NCBI RefSeq assembly: GCF_003353175.1 | Contig: NZ_QHKS01000040.1 | Location: forward strand, 1 to 50,421 | DNA length: 50,421 nucleotides | Source of the DNA: Paraburkholderia lacunae | GTDB taxonomy: Bacteria > Pseudomonadota > Gammaproteobacteria > Burkholderiales > Burkholderiaceae | Reading direction: 5' to 3' | Shown here: positions 43,803 to 50,421 of the stretch, in pieces | Numbering within the stretch: position 1 is the stretch's first letter | How the letters are laid out: every line of letters begins with the position of its first letter | Notes under the pieces: generated by a model | Seen by the model: the letters and a program-made list of their open reading frames with translations, nothing else | Database searches by the model: none | Told to the model about the DNA's origin: nothing | Translations under genes and position numbers: made by a program

Positions 43803-44489
43803 AGCGCGCGACTGCGCGACGTCGCGCGAGGCCTTCATTCGCCGAGTGCTGCGGCTTTTCGCAGAAAGGTGACACACAGCCATGCGGTCTTTCGGAACGT
43901 TCACGGTCCAGTAACTCGCGGACGGTGCGGGCACGCCGGCACTGGATCATGATGATGCGTTCCTTGCCTGGCTGGTTGTCGGCCTTTCAAGAGGCGGACA
44001 CACCGTGTGCTTGGGGAAATCCGACAGACCGCGGGCTGCTGTTGGCGACACAGCGACATATGTGGAAAGGCTCATCCGAAGCCAACCCAGGTTCGCCTCG
44101 GCCGCCGAAGGTTCAAGACCTCGCGGATTTCAAAATTCCAGTCGCTGCGTCGTTCTCCAGGCATCGGTCATAGAACGTCAGGTGCGACGATGACCGCACC
44201 AAACAACCCTGGTTGTTGATGAATCGATACGGCGATCTCCGCTTCGTCAGGTGTCGACTACCCAGCGACCCCGGCGCTGGTTCTGTGCAGGATTGACCGC
44301 ACGTCCAACCCCGCCGATCGCCACACGCGACCAAACGGGTCGAGCGCGTGGTTCGAAGGAGCAGAGTCATGTCCTGTCTCATCCTGTCTCACTGTTCTCC
44401 GAAAAGCCCGTTTTGAAGACGCCTACCAGCGTGGAGCCGCATTGATTCCCGATTCCCTTGGTAACTAGACTGCGCTGTGGAGCGAACCG
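43803..44489. other. Gene-poor 687-base interval
   Basis: I recognise no coding region on either strand; the open frames at 43925-44445 lack family resemblance and convincing starts. The region may contain decayed mobile DNA. A possible promoter for the next gene lies at 44442-44471. Confidence 0.4.
44442..44471 (+). promoter_or_regulatory. Possible sigma-70 promoter of the 44490 membrane protein gene
   Basis: TTGATT at 44442-44447 and TAGACT at 44466-44471 are separated by 18 bases. The transcription start would fall about 12 bases before the ATG at 44490, leaving room for GGAGCG at 44478-44483. Confidence 0.3.
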
Positions 44490-45782
44490 ATGGCCACTCC
44501 TGCTCTCGCTGCCGTGCCCGATGATGAGCCCGTGCCAAGCACGTTCGACGAGCTCATTTTCAAGCGCGATCTCAATGAGGTTCACCTGCTGCTGGACTTC
44601 ATTTCCGGACGACCCGATTCCCATATCTGGGATATCGGCGACGTCAAATTTCCGGATCGAAGCAGCGGGAACGGCGCGGTTCTGACGGCGTACCAGGTCA
44701 TCGAACGCATTTGCGAACTACGTTATCCGCCACCGACGGGACAAAATACGCCAGACAAGGCGGAAAATGCGGCGCTCCTTTTGTGCGTGAAAGACAGATT
44801 GAATGCGGTTGCGTATCCGGCTTGCGGCTTGACGATCGCGTATACGTACGTCTTTCTTGAGGAAATCGAGAAGTCCGGACGCCAGGAAGCGTCGTCCGGG
44901 CGTTCCAGGGCGCGCGCTTTAGTTGCGAGAACGGCGTATCCAGGCCTGATTGTGAGCGCGACGCGGTTTCGCCGCTTTCATAAGACTGTGGCGTGGGCGG
45001 GTGTTGCCATCACGCTGCTGGCGGCGATTCTATTGTGGTTGGTTGTGTACGGCGTGCAGCTGACGTCGCGGTTCGAGGAAGACCAGAAGAGCGCGGCCGA
45101 CGTGGCGACTCAGATATACGCGCAGGTCGACAAGGAAAACGCGGCAGTGCCCCCTCCTGCGCAACAAACCCACGAGAGCGCCCCAGTGCGGTGCGGTGCG
45201 GACAAGATCGAGCAGCAAAGCAATCAGATCAGGCTGTTGTGCAACCAGTGGTCCTACGATCAGGCGCGCTACGACAAATCGATCAGCGACGTCGCGACGT
45301 TTGCCAACCATTGGCCCTCCAGCTGGCTGATGACGCCCTTCCCGACTTCTCCGGGACTCAGGGAAAGAGGCGAAAGCGGATATGTCGCAAAGCAGGAAAA
45401 CATTCAGTCGATTACGCTGGTGCTGTCTGCGTACGCGAGCTATGTATTGCCGGTGATGTTTGGCGTGGTCGGCACGATTGCGTCTTTCCTGCGCGACATC
45501 GGCAACCGGCTCACCGGCAGTACGCTCGCGCCACGCGATGAAACGCTCGCCATCATCCGCCTGATTCTGGGTGCAATCGCGGGGCTCGCGGTCGGGCTGT
45601 TCTTCACGCCCGCGTCCGTCGCGGCGCAGGTGAGCTCGGGCGCCGGGGTGCTGACGTTGTCGGCATCGGCAATCGCATTTCTCGCCGGCTATGGCGCAGA
45701 CGGGTTCTTCCGGATGATCGACGGGATGATTACGCGCGTGTTCAGCCTGGACCGCCCCGACAAGTCTTTGCCCCCCAGGTGA
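44490..45782 (+). CDS. Unrecognised four-span membrane protein
   Basis: The product has 430 residues, ATG 44490 with GGAGCG 6 bases upstream. I do not recognise the family. Residues 1-165 are soluble and mixed alpha/beta, then one transmembrane span (about 168-190), a soluble loop of about 115 residues with Cys235 and Cys251, and three clustered spans (about 307-334, 354-374, 386-410). The last region has a Gly-rich turn GAIAGLAVGLFF and AFLAGYGADGFFRMIDGMIT. Such an arrangement would put an N-terminal cytosolic domain on a small membrane core. It stands alone between long gene-poor stretches, 869 bases before hipB. Confidence 0.8.
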   Translation: MATPALAAVPDDEPVPSTFDELIFKRDLNEVHLLLDFISGRPDSHIWDIGDVKFPDRSSGNGAVLTAYQVIERICELRYPPPTGQNTPDKAENAALLLCVKDRLNAVAYPACGLTIAYTYVFLEEIEKSGRQEASSGRSRARALVARTAYPGLIVSATRFRRFHKTVAWAGVAITLLAAILLWLVVYGVQLTSRFEEDQKSAADVATQIYAQVDKENAAVPPPAQQTHESAPVRCGADKIEQQSNQIRLLCNQWSYDQARYDKSISDVATFANHWPSSWLMTPFPTSPGLRERGESGYVAKQENIQSITLVLSAYASYVLPVMFGVVGTIASFLRDIGNRLTGSTLAPRDETLAIIRLILGAIAGLAVGLFFTPASVAAQVSSGAGVLTLSASAIAFLAGYGADGFFRMIDGMITRVFSLDRPDKSLPPR

Positions 45783-46541
45783 GACTCGGGTAGTGGGATG
45801 TGGCTATGCCGGATCAGCACGTAAGACACCTCTCTCAGGGCCTCATCCAAACGAAATTGTTCGTACTGTCGGCACATTCCGCCGCACCAACGACAGACAA
45901 TGCGTCAGATGTGCGAAAACCCGTGGGCGCACAATCGGGACCCGGGCGATGCGGACGGACACAACTTCAACGTGTAAAACGAGTGATCTCGCGATGCAAT
46001 CTTGAGTTGTCGCCTGGAATTGCGCACCCGGGTCATTGATAAACCCCCCACCCCTGCGGTTGGAAGCAGAAGTTCGCGGTCGCTATGTGTGGATAAGGCC
46101 CGGTCAGCATCCCTTGGCGGACGTGCTAACGCCGGACCGCGAAGGGCTGATTGGGTCGGCGAGATTGGCAGCCAAGCTCACAGTTGCGTCGGCGGCAATT
46201 CGGCCTTATGGAAAGCGTCACATAAAGCAGAGCATAAGCGCGTACCTTGTTCTTCCCCCGACAACTGACGGCGTTTCTCCGTCAACGTTTCGTCGTGCCG
46301 GGTCGATGCCGCCTTGCCGTTCGTGTTCAGGGTAAAGAACGGCCCGAGGCGATCGAGATCCCGGTCCGACTAGCCGCTGTGGACGTCAACAAGACCTGCG
46401 AGAGGCTGGTCAGGAAGCCTCAGGCGCTCCACCTCCCGGGATGTCGAAACTCGCCGATTGACGTCGCCGGCCATCAACCACCCATACACCAGACTTGACC
46501 TTATCTCACAGAAATCACGGGGATACCTGACAAGGTATTTC
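45783..46541. other. Gene-poor 759-base interval before hipBA
   Basis: No gene could be supported; several open frames of 70-100 codons (45800-46039, 46036-46335, 46247-46498) lack ribosome-binding sites and known motifs. At 46522-46537 an ATACC/GGTAT dyad lies just upstream of the hipB operator array and could be an additional weak site. Confidence 0.4.
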
Positions 46542-46614
46542 CTGTATCCGTCATTTACAGGATATTTTTTGTATTTGTCGAATACAGAATATATACTGTG
46601 CTTGTCATTTACAG
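46542..46614 (+). promoter_or_regulatory. hipBA promoter with three 19-bp operator repeats at 27-bp spacing
   Basis: CTGTATCCGTCATTTACAG is at 46542-46560. TTGTATTTGTCGAATACAG is at 46569-46587. CTGTGCTTGTCATTTACAG is at 46596-46614. The starts are exactly 27 bases apart. A near-consensus promoter overlaps: -35 TTGTAT at 46569-46574, 17-base spacer, -10 TATACT at 46592-46597. Repeat 2 thus covers -35 and spacer, repeat 3 begins within -10. This fits autorepression by the HipB-like protein encoded next. Confidence 0.8.
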
Positions 46615-46650
46615 ACTGACCACTGTTTTTCAGACTACCCGAGGTCGCCC

Positions 46651-47103
46651 GTGGATTATCCCGTTAAAACCCCTCTCCAGTTGCGGCCGCTTCTTGTCGG
46701 CTTCCGCAAGGCCGCCGGACTCACGCAGGCCCAGATGGCGAGCCATTTGGGGGTCACCCAGCAGACCTACGCCCAGCTCGAGGCAAAGCCCGAATCCGCG
46801 AGCATGGATCGGCTATTCCATGTTTTGAAGGTGCTCAAGGTCGATATCGTTCTGACTCATGTGTCGGGCTCGGCGAACCTCGAGGGCCGCCTACCCGGGC
46901 GTCTGCGGACAGTGGAGTCGCCGGTCGCGGTGAAGCAGCGCGTGACAAAAGAGCGCGCGACTACCGCGGCAGCGAAGACGGCGGGCACCCGAAAGGCCGC
47001 CCCCACACCGGCACGCGGTAGCAGGCAAGGCTCGCCGAAGCCGGTCACACGGAAGCGAGTGGCGCCGTTGGCCGCTGCCCCCAAGAAGCGGGAGGACTGG
47101 TAA
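46651..47103 (+). CDS. hipB: HipB-like antitoxin with a long basic tail
   Basis: The product has 150 residues, with a GTG start at 46651 and GAGG 6 bases upstream. Residues 11-65 are a Cro/C1-type helix-turn-helix (LLVGFRKAAGLTQAQMASHL, GVTQQTYAQLEAKPE), as in HipB. E. coli HipB has 88 residues; here about 70 more follow, rich in Lys, Arg, Ala, Pro (for example TKERATTAAAKTAGTRKAAP), ending in REDW. The basic tail could add nonspecific DNA or RNA binding. The protein should repress its own promoter and neutralise HipA, whose gene starts 2 bases after the stop. Confidence 0.87.
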   Translation: MDYPVKTPLQLRPLLVGFRKAAGLTQAQMASHLGVTQQTYAQLEAKPESASMDRLFHVLKVLKVDIVLTHVSGSANLEGRLPGRLRTVESPVAVKQRVTKERATTAAAKTAGTRKAAPTPARGSRQGSPKPVTRKRVAPLAAAPKKREDW

Positions 47104-47105
47104 CA

Positions 47106-48437
47106 ATGGGCCGCCGCGCACACGCCAGGAGACTGAACCTCTGGATGAACGGGTTGCCCGTAGGCACCTGGGAGACCACCCGGGACGGGGAGAGACTCAC
47201 CTACTTCGAAGATTGGATAGCAGACGAACAGGGGCGCCCCCTGTCCCTCTCGCTGCCTTTCACGGCCGGCAACCAGTCCTATCGGGGCAAGGTAGTTTCG
47301 GACTATTTCGATAACCTGCTGCCTGACAGCAAGGCTATCCGCGAGCGCATCGCAGGGCGCTACAAAACTGGCGGCACGTCGCCTTTCGAGTTGCTAGCCC
47401 AACTGGGCCGAGACTGCGTAGGTGCTATCCAGATGCTGTCTCCAGACGAAACCCCGGTGGATCTTGAGCAGATCAGCGGGCGCCCCCTCGACGAGGCGGA
47501 AATTGCGCGGCTACTGCGGGAAGTAACGGCCCCGCCTGTAATGGGTCAGCGTGAGCCCATCGACGACCTACGCCTGTCCATCGCTGGTGTGCAGGAAAAG
47601 ACCGCGCTTCTATGGCACGACGACCAGTGGATCATCCCGGAAGGCAGCACCCCGACCACACATATCCTGAAGCTACCTCTTGGACTGGTCGGAAACATGC
47701 GCGCCGACATGCGCACGTCGGTAGAGAACGAGTGGCTGTGCTCGAAAATCGTCGCCGCGTATGGTTTGCCCATCGCAAGATGCGACATCGCAACCTTCGA
47801 GGACCAGAAGGTGCTCGTCGTCGAGCGATTTGATCGCAGATACGCGAGCGACGGTTCATGGATCCTGCGGCTTCCGCAGGAGGATATGTGCCAGGCGACC
47901 GGGACGTCCGCTGCGGCCAAATATGAGTCAGATGGTGGACCTGGAATCCAGAAGGTCATGGAAGTCCTGGCCGGTTCAGAGCAGTCCGCGATCGATCAGC
48001 GCTATTTCTTCATGACGCAGATCATTTTCTGGATGCTCGCCGCCACCGACGGGCACGCGAAGAATTTCAGCATCTCACACCTGAAGTCCAATCGCTATGA
48101 GGCCACTCCGATCTATGACGTTCTCTCCGCGCACCCGATCATTGGAAACGGGCCGAACCTGTTTTCTCCGCGTCGGGTGAAACTGGCAATGGCGGTACGA
48201 GGTAAAAACGCTCACTACCTGATCAATGATATCCGGCGTCGGCACTGGATTGCCCAGGGGCAACGAGTCACGCTGGCCCCGGCTGACGTCGACGAGATGA
48301 TCACTACCCTGACCGACATGACGGAAGGTGTCGTCGCGGAGGTTGAGGCGCTGTTGCCGGCCGCGTTTCCGAAGGACGTGTCAGACAAGATCTTCGAGGG
48401 CCTGCGGCAACAAAGCGCGAAGCTTGCCGCCTCGTAG
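47106..48437 (+). CDS. hipA: HipA-type Ser/Thr kinase toxin
   Basis: The product has 443 residues, close to the 440 of E. coli HipA. The HipA N-terminal domain (LNLWMNGLPVGTWETTRDGE, SLPFTAGNQSYRGKVVSDYF, DNLLPDS) precedes the kinase. LSIAGVQEKTALLW carries Ser158, equivalent to the autophosphorylated Ser150. HILKLP contains ATP-binding Lys189. ATDGHAKNFSIS holds catalytic Asp315, and PIYDVLSAHP metal-binding Asp338. All key residues are present, so it is predicted to be active. HipA kinases phosphorylate aminoacyl-tRNA synthetases such as GltX and cause dormancy. Coupled to the antitoxin gene with a 2-base gap. Confidence 0.92.
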   Translation: MGRRAHARRLNLWMNGLPVGTWETTRDGERLTYFEDWIADEQGRPLSLSLPFTAGNQSYRGKVVSDYFDNLLPDSKAIRERIAGRYKTGGTSPFELLAQLGRDCVGAIQMLSPDETPVDLEQISGRPLDEAEIARLLREVTAPPVMGQREPIDDLRLSIAGVQEKTALLWHDDQWIIPEGSTPTTHILKLPLGLVGNMRADMRTSVENEWLCSKIVAAYGLPIARCDIATFEDQKVLVVERFDRRYASDGSWILRLPQEDMCQATGTSAAAKYESDGGPGIQKVMEVLAGSEQSAIDQRYFFMTQIIFWMLAATDGHAKNFSISHLKSNRYEATPIYDVLSAHPIIGNGPNLFSPRRVKLAMAVRGKNAHYLINDIRRRHWIAQGQRVTLAPADVDEMITTLTDMTEGVVAEVEALLPAAFPKDVSDKIFEGLRQQSAKLAAS

Positions 48438-48798
48438 GCTGGTGATGGCGTCCTGAGAGGGCCGGTGACGCGAAGAAGTGGCGTTGCCTGGCTCGATCTC
48501 AAAGCGTTAGCGCGTCCGGTAACGGCGTCGTGACCAGCGACGAAGGAAAACCGCTGCGTCGGCGGGGTTGCGTCATCGTGCTATTTTAGGGAGACGTGCA
48601 AGGCTGGGTGAATGAACTGCGCAATCCGGAGCACTGGCAACCCGGCTGCATAGCTGTCGATGAGCAGGGGCGCAGTTGGACGACCATCGCGGGCAACGGG
48701 AGCGATGAAGCATTATGGGCTGCGCAAAGACCCGATCCAGGAAAGGACAACAGCTCCGGTCCCTGCGCCGGAAACGAAACCTCAGCATTGAGAAGGCG
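48438..48798. other. Intergenic interval between hipA and the YbjQ-like gene
   Basis: A 68-codon frame from GTG 48596 (VQGWVNELRNPEHWQPGCIA) has AGGGAG only 2 bases ahead and overlaps the start of the next gene. It has no known family, and I do not call it a gene. No terminator was seen after hipA. Confidence 0.35.
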
Positions 48799-49158
48799 AT
48801 GATAGAACGACATATGGTTGTGACGGCGTTTGAGCTTCCGGGTTGCAGGATAGAGCGCTCCTTCGGTGTCGCCCGCGGAATCATCGTTCGATCTCGATCC
48901 ATCGTCGGAGCGCTTGGAGCATCCCTCCAGACAATATTCGGTGGAAACATTTCGCTGTATACATCGTTATGTGAGCGGGCGAGACAAGATGCATACGAAC
49001 GCATGATTGCGCAAGCCGAGGGCTTGGGGGCAAACGGCATCATCGGTATGCGCTACGACGCAACCGAAATAGCAAAGGGAATCACAGAGGTACTGTGTTA
49101 CGGGACGGCGGTCCGTGCAACGCCGTTGTTATTGCGCGTACCGGTCGGGCCTGCTTGA
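48799..49158 (+). CDS. YbjQ/UPF0145-like putative heavy-metal-binding protein
   Basis: The product has 119 residues from ATG 48799; ATG 48814 is an alternative closer to the family length of about 107. It shows the YbjQ pattern: VTAFELPGCRIERSFGVARG, then IIVRSRSIVGALGASLQTIF, GGNISLYTSLCERARQDAYE, EGLGANGIIGMRYD and ITEVLCYGTAV. YbjQ-family proteins form pentameric or dodecameric rings of unknown function and are only nominally metal-binding. No partner gene is nearby. Codon use is less GC-biased than in the centre of the window, in line with accessory DNA. Confidence 0.82.
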   Translation: MIERHMVVTAFELPGCRIERSFGVARGIIVRSRSIVGALGASLQTIFGGNISLYTSLCERARQDAYERMIAQAEGLGANGIIGMRYDATEIAKGITEVLCYGTAVRATPLLLRVPVGPA

Positions 49159-49703
49159 AGTTGTTCAAATTGGTCCAGCCGCCCTCTTTCGTCGTCAGCC
49201 TGGCGCTACCGAATGGGTCGCCGTAAATTGCCGCCGCATCGCGGGCAATGGTGTTCTGGTATGCCTGTGAATTCTGTGCAGATTACGACAGGAGGTCGCT
49301 TCAAGCCTGACAAGGCTTGGCCGGCCGAAACGTAGCACGCCTTTATGCGGATGACGGTTATCGGGATCGCGTCATGCTCGACGGCGAGAGCTACCGCGTT
49401 CCACGTCCGATGCCCGAGAGCAACAAATCAACACTTGCAAAAGGAGGTAAAAACAAGGATCTTGATCCTTGTGTCGGGTACGGACGCAACGGTTCGAACG
49501 TTCGAGCTGGCACAGCCGAACGCCGTTGCGGAGTTCGTCACAGACTAGCGGTCCTGGTCGCCGGCCGCTGCGTTCGTCAGCTTCGCCTTGGCCAGCCGCG
49601 CCGTCGCAAGTGAGGGAATCGGGCAAGCGGCTGTCTCGAAGCGATTGCGGCAACTTCACTCGGCCTTGTACATCGCATCGGGCAGGCGCGAGCGAGGCAT
49701 TTG
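49159..49703. other. Gene-poor 545-base interval
   Basis: No gene is supported. A minus-strand stretch at about 49150-49275 reads DAAAIYGDPFGSARLTTKEG and GWTNLNNF without a start codon; it looks protein-like and may be the remnant of a lost gene. Other open frames here carry no motif. Confidence 0.35.
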
Positions 49704-50084
49704 TCAACTTGGCCACCCGGCCCAAAACATCTTCACGGTTCCAGAGACAGCCACAAAGGCAATCACCCAGAAAAGTATCGGCCCACCGGCACCTTTGATC
49801 TTGATAGCAGCGAATTCAAACTCTACAGGACCACGCGTCGCCTCCAATGTGACGACCAGGAAATAGGCGAGGCAGCCGATGTACGGAAGAATGAAGAAAA
49901 CCGCGTAGTTGCCCAGGACGAAGTCTATAAAGTCGTCATCCGCCCATGCAGGCGGTATGGTCACAAATATCGCCAAGAAGACGGGGCCGATAACTAGTGC
50001 GCCCAGTATCAGACTCGCACATATTTTATGCACAAGATCCTTCCAGCCTCTCCCCTCCACCTTCGTAATTTGGTTGCTTGCCAT
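49704..50084 (-). CDS. Small hydrophobic membrane protein, family not recognised
   Basis: The product has 126 residues, start ATG 50084 chosen because GGGGAGG sits 6 bases upstream; ATG 50090 or 50099 would overlap that site. Three hydrophobic segments are visible: KICASLILGALVIGPVFLAI, FVLGNYAVFFILPYIGCLAY, and a last helix FWVIAFVAVSGTVKMFWAGW. The second and third flank VTLEATRGPVEFEFAAIKIK, which resembles a small membrane-linked loop. An inner-membrane location is expected; no function can be given. It stands alone, 215 bases from an IS3-family end. Confidence 0.65.
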   Translation of the reverse strand: MASNQITKVEGRGWKDLVHKICASLILGALVIGPVFLAIFVTIPPAWADDDFIDFVLGNYAVFFILPYIGCLAYFLVVTLEATRGPVEFEFAAIKIKGAGGPILFWVIAFVAVSGTVKMFWAGWPS

Positions 50085-50298
50085 TACCATCCTCCCCATG
50101 ACAGTCGACGTTTAGCGTTACAAAACGTTATCGGGCGCAGCGAATGTGGCTCAGGGCGATAGATGCTCTTGACGAAAACCAGCCCAAACCGACAACTCAG
50201 TGTAGGACTGTTCTTCGTAATGGCCAACATAAGCGCCCCCTACATTCGCCCTTCACTTCGCTTGCCTTCCCAATGACACATAGAAGATCTGTTAGCAG

Positions 50299-50421
50299 TG
50301 TAGTGGTCAAGTTATTTCGGACAGGGAGATAGGTTCTTTCACTGTCGGTTTCGCCTCGTAGGCAGCGGGCGACAGATAGCCCAAAGTCGAATGCAGGCGT
50401 ACGGCATTGTAGAAACCGACG
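50299..50421 (-). mobile_element. End of an IS3-family element, cut by the window edge
   Basis: The segment starts TGTAGTGGTCAAGTTATTTC at 50299, a terminal-repeat-like sequence, and continues directly into the 3' end of a transposase gene on the minus strand. The body of the element lies beyond the window. Confidence 0.75.
50307..50421 (-). CDS. IS3-family transposase orfB, C-terminal 37 residues (partial)
   Basis: Read from the window edge, the minus strand gives VGFYNAVRLHSTLGYLSPAA then YEAKPTVKEPISLSEIT and the TGA stop at 50307-50309. The FYN-x-x-RLHSTLGYLSP-x-x-YE block is the hallmark C-terminus of IS3-family orfB integrase-type transposases. The catalytic DDE residues are outside the window, so activity cannot be judged. 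Confidence 0.88.
   Translation of the reverse strand, partial: VGFYNAVRLHSTLGYLSPAAYEAKPTVKEPISLSEIT

Noticed and set aside
48596..48802. 68-codon frame starting at GTG 48596
   Set aside because: Ribosome-binding site too close, overlap with the YbjQ-like start and no recognised family.
1..50421. CRISPR array, tRNA or rRNA genes
   Set aside because: No regularly spaced direct repeats of the right size and no tRNA-like cloverleaf or rRNA sequence were seen; the three hipB repeats are operators, not a CRISPR.

Overview
The window looks like an accessory part of a Burkholderia sensu lato genome (Burkholderia, Paraburkholderia or Caballeronia), probably a second chromosome or megaplasmid. Reasons: high GC, a Burkholderiales-type trimeric porin, DUF3331, DUF2844/DUF3443 and XapX families, many LysR and AraC regulators, no housekeeping or RNA genes, and insertion-sequence debris at both ends. 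This is judged by family recognition only; no database search was run.

Layout. 1-1500: truncated IS elements and a RelE/ParE toxin remnant. 1517-3266: a two-gene secreted/lipoprotein operon (DUF2844 and DUF3443) whose DUF3443 member carries pepsin-like motifs. 4387-9415: a ureide/amide catabolism cluster, with solute-binding protein, amidase and DUF2848 divergent from LysR and an AllA-like lyase. 9853-13763: a LysR gene converging on a very large winged-helix/ATPase/repeat regulator. 14148-19319: porin, DUF1275, a frameshifted DoxX gene, DUF3331 and a cNMP-thioredoxin-reductase-like flavoprotein. 19372-21270: a gene graveyard (porin tail, alpha/beta-hydrolase tail, sugar ABC ATPase pieces) around one HD-family gene whose HD motif is HN.

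21273-31590: a haloperoxidase-like hydrolase and a deleted LysR gene, then a tightly coupled minus-strand operon (XapX, amidohydrolase, DoxX, secreted VOC protein, DUF1275, outer-membrane channel), a YcaC-type hydrolase, and a plus-strand XapX plus CPA1 antiporter pair. 31750-38415: receiver protein, second winged-helix ATPase, an Old-Yellow-Enzyme remnant, second DUF3331, three AraC regulators and a FixJ-like response regulator. 38667-43802: a 1,711-residue kinase-like/ATPase/GAF/histidine-kinase protein divergent from that response regulator. 44490-50421: an unrecognised membrane protein, an intact hipBA module with three operator repeats over its promoter, a YbjQ-like protein, a small membrane protein, and the end of an IS3-family element cut by the window edge.

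How the genes work together. Five families occur twice (winged-helix ATPase regulator, porin/channel, DUF1275, DoxX, DUF3331) on either side of the graveyard, as if an accessory envelope/redox module had been duplicated or acquired twice and one copy is decaying. The better preserved copy couples a channel, membrane proteins, a secreted VOC protein and an unusual amidohydrolase with a Cys/His-rich tail; this is the best candidate for an undescribed system. Its substrate cannot be read from the sequence.
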